A stretch of DNA of 64,000 bases, from contig NZ_LFMD02000002.1 of NCBI RefSeq assembly GCF_015776785.2, positions 1,849,960 to 1,913,959 of the forward strand, written 5' to 3'. Source of the stretch: Kitasatospora sp. SUK 42 (lineage in GTDB: Bacteria; Actinomycetota; Actinomycetes; Streptomycetales; Streptomycetaceae). The notes beneath the pieces were generated by a model. The model was not told where the DNA came from and did no database searches. It was given only the letters and a program-made list of their open reading frames with translations. Both the position numbers and the translations under genes were made by a program. Shown piece after piece: positions 39,430 through 48,340 of the stretch (position 1 is its first letter; each line of letters starts with the position of its first letter).

Positions 39430-40044
39430 ATGGGACGCCGGATCGCTCCGCTGACGCTGGACAACCTTGAGGACCTGCCGACGGGCTGCCGCTCCTGTGT
39501 GTTCTGGGAGTTGGACCCGGTCAGTGCGAAGGAGGCGGTGGAGTCCGGGAAGCCGGAGCTGGAGAAGGAGGGGTGGATCTCCGCGGTGCTGCTGGAGTGG
39601 GGGTCCTGCGGCCGGATCGCGTACGTGGACGACCAGCCCGCGGGCTTCGTGCTCTACGCGCCGCCCGCCTACGTCCCCCGCTCGCAGTCCTTCCCGACCA
39701 GCCCGGTCTCGGCGGACGCCGTTCAGCTGATGGTCAGCCGGGTGCTGCCGGGCTACCAGCGGCAGGGGCTCGGGCGGGTGCTGGTGCAGGCGGTGGCCAA
39801 GGACCTGCTCGGGCGCGGGGTGCGGGCGGTCGAGGCCTTCGGCTCGGTCGGCCCGACGCCGACCAGCTGCGTGCTGCCGGCCGATCACCTGCTCGCGGTC
39901 GGCTTCAAGACCGTACGGCCGCACCACCGGTACCCGCGGCTGCGGTTGGAGGCGCGCACCACGCTGTCCTGGCGCGGGGACGTGGAGGGCGCGCTGGAGC
40001 GGCTGCTCGGCGGGCGCAAGGAGCCGGCGCTGCGTCCGTTCTAG
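39430..40044 (+). CDS. GNAT-family N-acetyltransferase
   Basis: 204-residue acetyltransferase with the GNAT acetyl-CoA motif in PGYQRQGLGRVLVQAVAKDL (about 111-130) and an N-terminal segment LDNLEDLPTGCRSCVFWELD with two cysteines. The substrate is unknown. ATG at 39430 has AGGAGGAGG 9 bases upstream; an earlier in-frame GTG lies inside parS and is less likely. It is convergent with trxA across a strong terminator. Similar genes follow parB in other streptomycetes. Confidence 0.87.
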   Translation: MGRRIAPLTLDNLEDLPTGCRSCVFWELDPVSAKEAVESGKPELEKEGWISAVLLEWGSCGRIAYVDDQPAGFVLYAPPAYVPRSQSFPTSPVSADAVQLMVSRVLPGYQRQGLGRVLVQAVAKDLLGRGVRAVEAFGSVGPTPTSCVLPADHLLAVGFKTVRPHHRYPRLRLEARTTLSWRGDVEGALERLLGGRKEPALRPF

Positions 40045-40080
40045 CTGCGTCCGTTCCAGGCGCGCCCCCCGGAGAGGACG

Positions 40081-40121
40081 ACGGCGGCGGGGCTCCCCGG
40101 TGTGGGGAGCCCCGCCGCCGT
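40081..40121. terminator. Bidirectional terminator between GNAT gene and trxA
   Basis: A perfect 18-bp stem ACGGCGGCGGGGCTCCCC has a 5-base loop; TTCGG follows on the + strand. It separates convergent genes. Confidence 0.85.
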
Positions 40122-40141
40122 TCGGTCGGTGACCGGGGGAC

Positions 40142-40468
40142 CTAGATCAGGCCGTCCAGCTCGCGCAGCAGCGCGGCCTTCGGACGGGCACCGGTGATGG
40201 ACTTCACCGGCTGGCCGCCCTTGTAGAGGATCAGGGTCGGGATCGAGATGACGTTGTACTCGGCGGCGGTCTGCTGGTTGGCGTCCACGTCGAGCTTGGC
40301 GATGGTCAGCTTGTCGCCGTGCTCGGCCGCGATCTCCTCCAGGATCGGGGCGACCTGGCGGCACGGGCCGCACCAGGTGGCCCAGAAGTCGACCAGTACG
40401 GGCTTCTCGCTGTCCAGGACGTCGGCCTTGAACGTCGCGTCGGTGACGGTGGTGGTGGCGCCGGCCAC
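40142..40468 (-). CDS. trxA: Thioredoxin
   Basis: 108-residue thioredoxin with the active-site disulfide C33-G-P-C36 in [11 protein letters not shown] and the cis-proline loop [11 protein letters not shown]. It reduces protein disulfides and is recharged by the TrxB encoded upstream. GTG at 40468 follows GAGGAGTTCCC. It is the last gene of the sigM operon; a parS-like site lies in the 137-base gap before it. Confidence 0.96.
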   Translation of the reverse strand: MAGATTTVTDATFKADVLDSEKPVLVDFWATWCGPCRQVAPILEEIAAEHGDKLTIAKLDVDANQQTAAEYNVISIPTLILYKGGQPVKSITGARPKAALLRELDGLI

Positions 40469-40557
40469 GGGAACTCCTCGGGTTCGGACGGAGGGGGCTG
40501 CTGCCAGGAGAACAACGGGCGGGCCCGTTCTGTTTCTGCCTGGCCGGGGGCGGGGGC

Positions 40558-40571
40558 GTTTCACGTGGAAC
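40558..40571. promoter_or_regulatory. parS-like site with one mismatch
   Basis: GTTTCACGTGGAAC differs from parS at one position; it sits between trxB and trxA. Weak or no ParB binding is possible. Confidence 0.5.
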
Positions 40572-40605
40572 ACCCCCGCCGGGGGTCGGTCGGTGGCGCG
40601 GGGGG

Positions 40606-41571
40606 TCAGACCGCCACGGCGGCGGCCTTGGCCTCCAGGTCGTCCAGCGCGGCCAGGTAGCGCTCGGCGTCCAGCGCGGCGGAGCAGCCGGTGCCGGAGG
40701 CGGTGATGGCCTGGCGGTAGGTGTGGTCCACGACGTCGCCGGCGCCGAACACGCCCTCGACGTTGGTCCGGGTCGAGGGGGCGTCGACCTTGAGGTAGCC
40801 CTCGGCGTCGAGGTCCAGCTGGCCCTTGAAGAGGTCGGTGCGCGGGTCGTGGCCGATCGCGATGAACAGGCCGGTGACGGCCAGCTCGCGGGTCTCGCCG
40901 GTGGTGGTGTCGCGCAGGGTGACGCCGGTCAGCTTCGGGTCGCCGTGGATGGCCTCGACCGCGCTGTCCCACTCGAAGCGGATCTTCGGGTCGGCGAAGG
41001 CGCGCTCCTGCATCGCCTTGGAGGCGCGCAGGGTGTCCCGGCGGTGGATGATCGTGACGCTGCGGGCGAAGCGGGAGAGGAAGGTCGCCTCCTCCAGGGC
41101 CGTGTCGCCGCCGCCGACCACCGCGATGTCCTGGTCGCGGAAGAAGAAGCCGTCGCAGGTCGCGCACCAGGAGACGCCGCGGCCGGAGAGCTTGTCCTCG
41201 TTCGGCAGGCCGAGCTTGCGGTGCTGGGAGCCGGTGGTGACGATCACGGCGCGGGCCTTGTGCACGTTGCCCTCGGAGTCGGTGACGGTCTTGATGTCAC
41301 CGGTGAGGTCGACCGCGACGATGTCGTCCGGAACCAGCTCGGCGCCGAAGCGCTCGGCCTGGGCCCGCATGTTGTCCATCAGCTCGGGGCCCATGATGCC
41401 GTCCCGGAAGCCCGGGAAGTTCTCGACCTCGGTGGTGTTCATCAGGGCGCCACCGGCGGTGACGGCACCTTCGAAGACCAGCGGCTTGAGGGAGGCACGG
41501 GCCGTGTAGAGCGCAGCCGTGTACCCGGCCGGGCCGGAGCCGATGATGATCACGTTACGGACGTCGCTCAC
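40606..41571 (-). CDS. trxB: Thioredoxin reductase
   Basis: NADPH-dependent flavoenzyme of 321 residues. It has the FAD motif [16 protein letters not shown], the redox pair C136-A-T-C139 in SWCATCDG, the NADPH-binding [17 protein letters not shown] and the C-terminal FAD motif [10 protein letters not shown]. It reduces the thioredoxin encoded next. GTG at 41571 follows AGGAGAAGCA. The sigma, anti-sigma, trxB, trxA order matches the sigM loci of mycobacteria and Streptomyces. Confidence 0.96.
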   Translation of the reverse strand: MSDVRNVIIIGSGPAGYTAALYTARASLKPLVFEGAVTAGGALMNTTEVENFPGFRDGIMGPELMDNMRAQAERFGAELVPDDIVAVDLTGDIKTVTDSEGNVHKARAVIVTTGSQHRKLGLPNEDKLSGRGVSWCATCDGFFFRDQDIAVVGGGDTALEEATFLSRFARSVTIIHRRDTLRASKAMQERAFADPKIRFEWDSAVEAIHGDPKLTGVTLRDTTTGETRELAVTGLFIAIGHDPRTDLFKGQLDLDAEGYLKVDAPSTRTNVEGVFGAGDVVDHTYRQAITASGTGCSAALDAERYLAALDDLEAKAAAVAV

Positions 41572-41746
41572 TGCTTCTCCTGGTTCGCATCGCGACCCGC
41601 GTTTGCTGCGGGGAGGGCGGTCCTGCTCCGCCGCCCGGGACAACGACTGACCAGTCTCCCGCATTCCCAGGCGGATCAGTACCAGGTGCCCGAAGTTCGG
41701 GAGCGTCGTGGCGTCCTGGTCGTCGATCGCATGGGAACGGGCCCGC

Positions 41747-42682
41747 TCAGTGGCTCGGGACGGTCCGGTGCAGGAGGACCGGGCCGCAGTCGACGGGACG
41801 CAGGTAGACGTCCACGTGGTCGGGACGGCCGGGGGCGGGGAAGACCAGGACCTCGACCGGGGTGCCCCGGTAGCTGCCCCGGTCGGTGGCCAGCGGGGTG
41901 CCCGGGGCGGGGGCCCGGCAGTCGCCGGAGGAGGGGACGGGGCCGGAGGGCGAGGGCTCGGCCGCGGAGGGCGCGGAGAGCTCCGGCCGGGCGCCCTCGG
42001 CGGGCTGGGCGCCGCCGGACGCGGCGGGACCGGTGGCCCGCAGCCCGGGCTCGGCGCCGGAGCGGGCGAGCAGCTGCTGGATCTGCGCGGCGAGCCGGTC
42101 GTCCTGGTAGACGGTGCCCGGGGTGCCGGGGAGGCTCTGCGGGGTGGGCACGCCCGCCGGGGCGACGGCGGCCGTGGCGCTCCTGGAGGAGTCGGAGGGG
42201 TGCAGCAGCAGGGCCCCGCCGAGGCCGAGCGCGGCCAGTGCGGCGGCCGCGCCGAGCAGCAGGGCGAACCGTCGGCGGCGGGGGCGGGGCCGACCGGGGC
42301 CGGTGGCCGCGGTGGGGCGGGCCGGGGGTGCGGAGGCGGGCCCGGAGGGCGTGGAAGGCCCCGCGGCGGCCCGTACCGCCGTTGCCGGGGCAGGGGCCTC
42401 GGCGGTGGCGTCCGTACGGCGGTCCGCGGCCGCCTCGGCCAGCGCGGCGTCCAGCCGGACGGCGACGTCGGCGGGCATCGGCTCGGGCTCGACGGAGCCG
42501 AGCAGCGCCCGCACCTCGTCCAGCGCGTCGGCGGTCTCCCGGCACTCGGCGCAGCCGTCCAGGTGCCGGTGCAGTGCCTCGGCGGCCTCGGCGGACTCGA
42601 CCAGGCCCTCACCGAGGTCGGCGAGCTCCTCGACGGAGGGGTGGGCGTCGGCGGGTTCGGGGGAGGAGAGGTGGGCGGTCAT
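41747..42682 (-). CDS. Zinc-finger anti-sigma factor, RsmA-like
   Basis: 311-residue membrane anti-sigma factor. The cytoplasmic N-terminus has the ZAS motif H40-x3-C44-x2-C47 ([15 protein letters not shown]), followed by an Ala/Pro/Thr-rich linker, one membrane helix at about 135-155 ([20 protein letters not shown]) and an extracytoplasmic domain ending near a cysteine pair. It should hold the sigma factor encoded just upstream inactive; the overlap ATGA couples their translation. The signal that releases the sigma factor is not known from sequence. Confidence 0.88.
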   Translation of the reverse strand: MTAHLSSPEPADAHPSVEELADLGEGLVESAEAAEALHRHLDGCAECRETADALDEVRALLGSVEPEPMPADVAVRLDAALAEAAADRRTDATAEAPAPATAVRAAAGPSTPSGPASAPPARPTAATGPGRPRPRRRRFALLLGAAAALAALGLGGALLLHPSDSSRSATAAVAPAGVPTPQSLPGTPGTVYQDDRLAAQIQQLLARSGAEPGLRATGPAASGGAQPAEGARPELSAPSAAEPSPSGPVPSSGDCRAPAPGTPLATDRGSYRGTPVEVLVFPAPGRPDHVDVYLRPVDCGPVLLHRTVPSH

Positions 42683-43437
42683 CGCGTGCTCGCGTCTCCT
42701 TCCAGCATCGTCCGGCCGGTGGTCGGGCCCGTCCCTGTGACGGTACGCGGGCCCGTCGGGTTCCCCTGGGTGTTCCGGAGCGGCGGCGGGGCCGTGCCGG
42801 GAGTGCCGGGTGCGCCGGGCCCGGGTGCGCCGCGGTCCGGTGCGCCGGGGCCCGGTGTTTCACGTGAAACATCCTGTTCCCGCAGGTGCCGGACCAGCGG
42901 CAGCAGCCGGGCTCGGCCGCGCGCGCAGCGGCTCTTCACGGTGCCCACCGGGACGCCCAGCAGCTCGGCCGCCTCGGCGACCGGGTAGCCCTGCATGTCG
43001 ACCAGGACCAGCGCGGCCCGCTGTTCGGCGGGCAGCTCGGCGAGCGCCGCGGTCAGCTCGCGCCGCACCTCGGCCCGCACCACCGGGGAGTCGGCCGGCT
43101 CGGCCGCGCCGACCAGGATGTCCAGCCGTTGTGGGTCCTCGTCCAGCGGGGTGGTGCGGCGGGTGGCGCTGCGCCGGGCGCGGTCCAGGCAGGCGTTGAC
43201 CACGATCCGGTGCAGCCAGGTGGTGACCGCCGAGCGCCCCTGGAAGCCGGCGGCGGCGCGGAAGGCGGAGACCAGGGCGTCCTGGAGGGCGTCGGCGGCC
43301 TCCTCGCGGTCGCCCAGGGTGCGCAGGGCGACCGCCCAGAGCCGGTCGCGGTGGCGGTTCACCAGCAGCCCGAAGGCCTCCGGGTCGCCGGCGACGTGCC
43401 GGGAGAGCAGCGTCGCGTCGTCGTCCGCCACTGTCAC
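42679..43437 (-). CDS. sigM: ECF sigma factor, SigM-like
   Basis: 252-residue group IV sigma factor. Region 2 is at about 10-95 (FGLLVNRHRDRLWAVALRTL, DALQDALVSAFRAA, GRSAVTTWLHRIVVNACLD); region 4 at about 130-185 (LAELPAEQRAALVLVDMQGY, EAAELLGVPVGTVKSRCARG). The C-terminal ~55 residues are an unusual Gly/Pro/Thr-rich tail, and a perfect parS lies inside it, read as VSRET. GTG at 43437 or GTG at 43431 could start it. The symbol follows the operon order sigma, anti-sigma, trxB, trxA. Confidence 0.88.
   Translation of the reverse strand: MTVADDDATLLSRHVAGDPEAFGLLVNRHRDRLWAVALRTLGDREEAADALQDALVSAFRAAAGFQGRSAVTTWLHRIVVNACLDRARRSATRRTTPLDEDPQRLDILVGAAEPADSPVVRAEVRRELTAALAELPAEQRAALVLVDMQGYPVAEAAELLGVPVGTVKSRCARGRARLLPLVRHLREQDVSRETPGPGAPDRGAPGPGAPGTPGTAPPPLRNTQGNPTGPRTVTGTGPTTGRTMLEGDASTR
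42857..42870. promoter_or_regulatory. parS: parS site 5, inside sigM
   Basis: Exact GTTTCACGTGAAAC within the 3' part of the sigM-like coding sequence. Confidence 0.93.
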
Positions 43438-43480
43438 CCCTCGGCCCCCTGCCGTCGTGTCCGGTGCGCGGGCCGTGCGG

Positions 43481-45463
43481 TCAGCCGGAGACCCTGACCT
43501 CGGCGACCTTGCCCTGGAACCTGCCGTCGCCATCCTTCGGCAGAGCGGTCAGCCAGATCAAGAGGTAGCGCGTGGTGACCGGGGAGTCGAGGGTGAAGTC
43601 GGCGTTGGCGCCGGTCTTCCTGGCGAGGACGGTGAAGCTGTCCGGCTTGGCGTCCATCGGGCTGGCGGCGGCGGCCGCATTGGGCACCCGCAGCTCCGCG
43701 GTGTGCTCGCCGAGGAACTGGACGTTCACCGACGAGACCGACTGCGGCGAACCCAGGTCGATCATCAGGCCGGTTCCCGACTTGAGGGAGGGCGGCTTGG
43801 GGCCGAACTGGTCGTTGTACCAGTTGGTGGTCCAGGCGGTGTTCACGTCGCCGTCGAAGGCCTTTCCGAGGCTGTCCTTGCCCTCGGGGGAATCGCCCAT
43901 CGGGTTGTACGACTGCGCGTTCTTGATGGTGAGCGGCACCGGCGCGTGCGTCGTCGGGTGCGCGGACGGCGCGGTGGAGCTGATGGACTGCTCCGGGGAG
44001 GTGATCACCGGCCCGGTGTTGCGCAGGTTGTCGACGAACTGCCAGGAGGCCACGCCGATCGCGCCCAGCGCGACGGTCCAGGCGGTGGCCTTGACCACCC
44101 GGCGCAGCCGCCGCCTGGTCCGCCGGGAGGCGGTCGGCCGGGAGGAGGCCGGCAGCGGGGCGACCGCCGGATCGGCCACCCGGGTGGGGTTGGGCGCGGT
44201 GGGCAGGGCGTGGGTGTTGTGCCGGGGCGGGGTCGGGAAGGCGGGCAGTTCCGGCTCGGGCTGGCGGATCCGGGGCAGCTGCGCGATCGCCCGGACGAGC
44301 TCCTCCGGGGTGGTGATCGGCTCGGCGTGGTGCGGCGGGTGGTCGAACAGGGCCCGCGCGGCGAGCTCCGAGAGGCCCTTGTGGACGCCCGCGCGGACCT
44401 GGTCCGGCGCGGCGTTCTGGAGGCCCTTCGGCAGCCCCTGGAGGTCGTAGCGGTCCTCGGGGTACGGCCAGCGGTGGGTGAGCGCGGCGAACAGCAGGGC
44501 GCCGATCGCCCGGGTGTCGGCGCGCTGGGCGTCCTCGGCGGACTCGTCGGCGGGCAGCCCGCGCAGGGCGGCGTCCACCGCGATGCCGTTGATCCGGTAC
44601 TGGCCGCTGTCGGTGCGCAGCACGCAGCGCGGGGTGAGCCGCAGGTGGGCCTGGCCCCGGCGGTGGGCGGCGGCGACCGCGTCGGAGACCTGGCGGACCA
44701 TCTGGTACGCCTCGTGCGGCTCCATGGGGCCGTTCGCGATCAGCCTGGCGAGGTCGGAGGCGTGCGGCAGCCACTCCCGCACGACGTAGACCAGCTCGCC
44801 CTCCTGGACGGCGTCCAGGACCTGGACGAAGCGGGGGTCGCCGAGCAGGGCGGCGGACTTGGCGGCGGCCAGCACCTTGCGGGCGCGCTGGTGGCCGGAG
44901 GCCATCAGGTGGACGCCGACGGCCCGGCGCAGCTTCTCGTCGACGGCGCGCCAGCTGCTGAAGGTCTCGGTCTGGGAGATGCACTCCTCCAGCCGGTACC
45001 GGTGGCCGATCATGTCGCCGCTGTGCCGCATCGGCGCGGGGAGGGTGCGCGGGAGGGTGGCGGTGTCGCGGGGGTCGATCGTGGGCTGCGGGTCGGTGGG
45101 GCGGCGACCGGTGGGCGCGGGCTCCGGGGCCGGCGTGTCCTTCTTCCGGGGGGAGCCCGAGCCGGCGGCCAGTTCGGCGGCGATCTCCCGGGCGGAGAGG
45201 GGGGCGGTGATCTCCGAGGTCTCCTCGCCGGAGGAGGCCTCCTCGTCGGGCTCCGCGGGAGCGTCCTGGCCGTCGGCCGTGGAGGCGTCCGTGGAGGGGG
45301 CGTCGGCGGAGGCCGTGGAAGCGTCCGCGGAGGGGGCGTCGGCGGCGCCCGCCGGGGCGGTCTTCCCGCCCTCAAGCTCGTCGATCGCCGCAGCCAGCGC
45401 GGCCTCGTTCGCCGACGCATCAGCTGCTGACGTGTCGACGACCGCCTTGGTGCCATCAGCCAC
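43481..45463 (-). CDS. Membrane pseudokinase with discoidin-like domain
   Basis: 660-residue protein between murJ and sigM. An acidic Ala/Ser-rich N-terminus (about 1-150) precedes a kinase-fold domain (about 185-460) that starts HRYRLEECISQTETFSSWRA. It lacks the catalytic motifs: HLRLTP replaces HRDxKP and INGIAVD replaces DFG, so it is a pseudokinase. A membrane helix lies at about 507-525, and the C-terminal ~120 residues resemble an F5/8-type (discoidin, NPCBM-like) domain with FDGDVNTAWTT. Mycobacterial MviN carries a comparable pseudokinase and outer domain fused to it and regulated through FhaA; here the parts are on a separate protein. GTG at 45463 has GGGGAGG 10 bases upstream. Confidence 0.85.
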   Translation of the reverse strand: MADGTKAVVDTSAADASANEAALAAAIDELEGGKTAPAGAADAPSADASTASADAPSTDASTADGQDAPAEPDEEASSGEETSEITAPLSAREIAAELAAGSGSPRKKDTPAPEPAPTGRRPTDPQPTIDPRDTATLPRTLPAPMRHSGDMIGHRYRLEECISQTETFSSWRAVDEKLRRAVGVHLMASGHQRARKVLAAAKSAALLGDPRFVQVLDAVQEGELVYVVREWLPHASDLARLIANGPMEPHEAYQMVRQVSDAVAAAHRRGQAHLRLTPRCVLRTDSGQYRINGIAVDAALRGLPADESAEDAQRADTRAIGALLFAALTHRWPYPEDRYDLQGLPKGLQNAAPDQVRAGVHKGLSELAARALFDHPPHHAEPITTPEELVRAIAQLPRIRQPEPELPAFPTPPRHNTHALPTAPNPTRVADPAVAPLPASSRPTASRRTRRRLRRVVKATAWTVALGAIGVASWQFVDNLRNTGPVITSPEQSISSTAPSAHPTTHAPVPLTIKNAQSYNPMGDSPEGKDSLGKAFDGDVNTAWTTNWYNDQFGPKPPSLKSGTGLMIDLGSPQSVSSVNVQFLGEHTAELRVPNAAAAASPMDAKPDSFTVLARKTGANADFTLDSPVTTRYLLIWLTALPKDGDGRFQGKVAEVRVSG

Positions 45464-45768
45464 CGTGGTCCTGCCTCCCCTTGTGTCGCCCCGGCCTGAG
45501 AGAGTCGCTGGAGCGCGCGGATCGGCCGCCCTGTGCTCCAGGACAATTGTGCCCACTCTTCTCCACCGGGTACGACCGCTGAGGGGCCCGCTCGGTTGCG
45601 CACCGGTGGAGAGATGTGGTGCAGATTCGACACCGGGCCGCCATCTGGTGGCCCGGGCGGTCCCGGCCGCAGGTGGCGGCTCAGGAGACGGCCGGACGGG
45701 CGGAGGGGGGCGTCGCCCCCGGTGACGCCCGGTCAGGGCGTCCGCTCGTCCGGCCGGTCGTGGAAGGG
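45464..45768. other. Intergenic region with a nested hairpin after murJ
   Basis: This 305-base gap holds a two-armed stem-loop downstream of murJ: GGCCGGACG (45690-45698) pairs with 45747-45755 and encloses GGGCGTC (45708-45714) paired with GACGCCC (45724-45730). It is a likely terminator. The remainder (about 45464-45680) probably carries the promoter of the pseudokinase-sigM operon; I see no gene. Confidence 0.5.
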
Positions 45769-48282
45769 TCAGCGGCCCAGTCGGCCGCGGACCATGCCCA
45801 GCATGGCGTTCAACTCCTCGATCCGCAGGCGCTTCGCGATGAACACGAAGACCGCCAGCTGGACGCCGCCGGCCAGGACGACCGACAGCACGCTGCCCAT
45901 CCAGCCGCCGAGCACCTGTTGGAGCGCCAGACTGATGCCGAGTCCGACCACCGCGGCCGGGACGCAGGCGGCGGCCAGCCGGCTGTACGTCCGGCCGATC
46001 CGCTTGGTGTCCAGCCCGCCGATCTTCTTCTTCAGCTTCGGCAGTGCGACCGCCACTCCGATGGCGTAGCCGAGGCCGTAGCCGAAGGACATCCCGGTCA
46101 CGGTCCACTCGGGGGGCAGCACGAGCCAGCAGGCCAGCGAGAAGACGGCCTGGCAGGCCGCGACCCAGACGGTGTTGGAGAACGGCGTCCGGGTGTCCTC
46201 GTAGGCGTAGAAGCCGCGCAGCATCACGTACTGGGCCGAGTAGGGGATCAGCCCGAGCGCGAAGGCCGAGAGCATCAGGCCGACGTTGGTCGCGTTGTCC
46301 AGGGCCGTGGCGCCGCCGCCGACCGCGTAGATCGAGCGGCCGATCGCCGGGCCCAGCGCGAGGAACAGGAAGGCCGCCGGAACGACCGCCACCGCCGTGG
46401 TGCGCAGCCCGTAGGAGAGGTCGTCGCGGACGGCTCCGGCGTCCTCGTCGGCCGCCGCCCGGGAGAGCCGGGGGAGCACCGCGCTCATGATCGAGACGGT
46501 GATGACGGCCTGCGGGAGCTGCCAGATCAACAGGGCGTTGGAGAAGGCCGAGAGGCCGACACCGCCGTGGCCGCTCTTCTCGGCCGCGCTGCCGGCGGCG
46601 GTGGCCAGCTGGGTGATCACCAGGTAGCCCGCCTGGTTGGCGAGCACGAAGAAGAAGGTCCACTTGGCCAGCCGGGCGGCCTTGCCCAGGCCGTGGCCGC
46701 GCCAGTCGAAGCGCGGCTTGAAGTGGAAGTCGGCCGCCCGCAGGTACGGGATCATCGCCAGCGACTGGACCACCAGGCCGAGCAGGGTGCCGAGGCCGAG
46801 CAGCCGGACGCCCTCCGCGGAGATGTTCTCCGGGGAGACCTGGGTGCCGTTGTAGCCGCCGTAGACCCAGATGTACGCGCCGAAGGTGAAGATCACCACG
46901 ATGTTGTTGAGGACCGGGGTCCACATCATCGCGCCGAAGCGGCCGCGGGCGTTGAGGATCTGGCCCATCACGACGTGGATGCCCATGAAGAAGATGGTCG
47001 GCAGGCAGTACCGGGCCAGTGCCACCGTGGTGTCGGCCGAGGCCGGGTCCACCATCAGCGGGTGGGCGATCAGCTGGACCAGCAGCGGTGCCCCGAGCAC
47101 CGCCAGGAACACGACGCCGCCGAGCCCGACCATCACCAGGGTGAGCAGCCGGCTGGCGTAGGCGGTGCCGCCGTCCTCGTCGTTCTTCATGCTGCGCACG
47201 AGCTGCGGTACGAAGACCGCGTTCAGCGCGCCGCCGCCGATCAGGATGTACAGCAGGGTCGGCAGGGTGTTCGCCGCGTTGTACGAGTCACCCATGACCG
47301 CGATGCCGATCGCTCCGGCGATCACCATCGTCCGCAGGAAACCGGTGCCCCGGGAGACCAGGGTGCCGGCCGCCATGATCGCGCTGGAGTTCAGCAGCGA
47401 GGCGACCTTGCCGCCACCGCCGCTCGGCGCCGGGGCCGTCGGCCCGGCCGCGACCTCCTGCTGCGCGGCGTGCTCCTCGGCGAGGTCCGCCAGCGGCTCG
47501 ACCGCCGGGGGCACCGCGACGGCGGCCACCTGCATGGTGGCCTCCTCCTCGGAGAGCGGCGGGTCGAACTCGATCGGCGGGACGAAGGGACGCTGCCCGT
47601 CCGGGACGCCGTACTGCGGCTGGTGGGGCTGCTGCGGCTGCCCCGGGTAGCCGCCCATCGGCGGGGGCGGACCGAAGCCGGGCGCGACCGGGGGCACGGC
47701 CTGCGGAGCGGACTGGGCCGGGTCGGGCTGAGGGGCCGGCGGGGGCACCGGCGGCTGGGCCGCGGCCTCCGTCCGGTTGCCGAACAGCGCGTCCACCCCG
47801 ACGTACTCGGTGGTCTCGGTGTCCCAGGCCGAGTGCGCCGGGCCCGGCTGCCACTGCGGCTGCTCGCCGCCCCACTGCGGCTGCGGCTGCTCGCCGCCCC
47901 ACCGGGTCTCGACGACGGGGGCGGCAGGGGCGGTCGGCTGCTGCGGCCAGGCGGCCTGCACCGGGGTGTCCCAGCCGGGCTGCATCGGCGGCACCGGGGG
48001 GGAGAACGGGGTCTGCGGGGCCGGCGGCACCGGCGTCGGGTAGCCGCCGCCCTGAGGCGGCAGCTGCGGCGGCACGTCGTACGCGGTGGCCGGCGGCTGC
48101 TGCTCGACGGGCCGGGCGGCCCGCAGGCCGTACGGGTCCTGGCCGTCCCGCGGGTTCCCGTACGCGTCGGCGTACGGGTCCTGGGCGTAGGTGTCGGCCA
48201 CGTACCAGTCGCCGGACGGCGACTCGGCGCCCGGCCGGCTCTCACCGCGGCCCGGCGGCCGCTCCTCGCTGCGCCCGGTCAT
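45769..48282 (-). CDS. murJ: Lipid II flippase MurJ/MviN
   Basis: 837-residue membrane protein. An N-terminal cytoplasmic region of about 270 residues, rich in Pro, Gln, Gly and Tyr, is followed by fourteen or so membrane helices of the MOP superfamily that flip lipid II; family segments include SSAIMAAGTLVSRGTGFLRT, GGGALNAVFVPQLVR and MGDSYNAANTLP. ATG at 48282 is preceded by AGAGGTGAC. In mycobacteria MviN has a C-terminal pseudokinase; in this window the pseudokinase is the next gene. The long disordered N-terminus is a streptomycete feature. Confidence 0.95.
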   Translation of the reverse strand: MTGRSEERPPGRGESRPGAESPSGDWYVADTYAQDPYADAYGNPRDGQDPYGLRAARPVEQQPPATAYDVPPQLPPQGGGYPTPVPPAPQTPFSPPVPPMQPGWDTPVQAAWPQQPTAPAAPVVETRWGGEQPQPQWGGEQPQWQPGPAHSAWDTETTEYVGVDALFGNRTEAAAQPPVPPPAPQPDPAQSAPQAVPPVAPGFGPPPPMGGYPGQPQQPHQPQYGVPDGQRPFVPPIEFDPPLSEEEATMQVAAVAVPPAVEPLADLAEEHAAQQEVAAGPTAPAPSGGGGKVASLLNSSAIMAAGTLVSRGTGFLRTMVIAGAIGIAVMGDSYNAANTLPTLLYILIGGGALNAVFVPQLVRSMKNDEDGGTAYASRLLTLVMVGLGGVVFLAVLGAPLLVQLIAHPLMVDPASADTTVALARYCLPTIFFMGIHVVMGQILNARGRFGAMMWTPVLNNIVVIFTFGAYIWVYGGYNGTQVSPENISAEGVRLLGLGTLLGLVVQSLAMIPYLRAADFHFKPRFDWRGHGLGKAARLAKWTFFFVLANQAGYLVITQLATAAGSAAEKSGHGGVGLSAFSNALLIWQLPQAVITVSIMSAVLPRLSRAAADEDAGAVRDDLSYGLRTTAVAVVPAAFLFLALGPAIGRSIYAVGGGATALDNATNVGLMLSAFALGLIPYSAQYVMLRGFYAYEDTRTPFSNTVWVAACQAVFSLACWLVLPPEWTVTGMSFGYGLGYAIGVAVALPKLKKKIGGLDTKRIGRTYSRLAAACVPAAVVGLGISLALQQVLGGWMGSVLSVVLAGGVQLAVFVFIAKRLRIEELNAMLGMVRGRLGR

Positions 48283-48340
48283 GTCACCTCTTCGCTGTCG
48301 TGGGGGGAGGCCGGCCCGGCGGTGCGGGTGGTCGGCGGTA

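Noticed and set aside
45464..46924. Longer pseudokinase overlapping murJ
   Set aside because: The added ~490 residues are an out-of-frame reading of murJ, Arg/Gly/Pro-rich and without domains.
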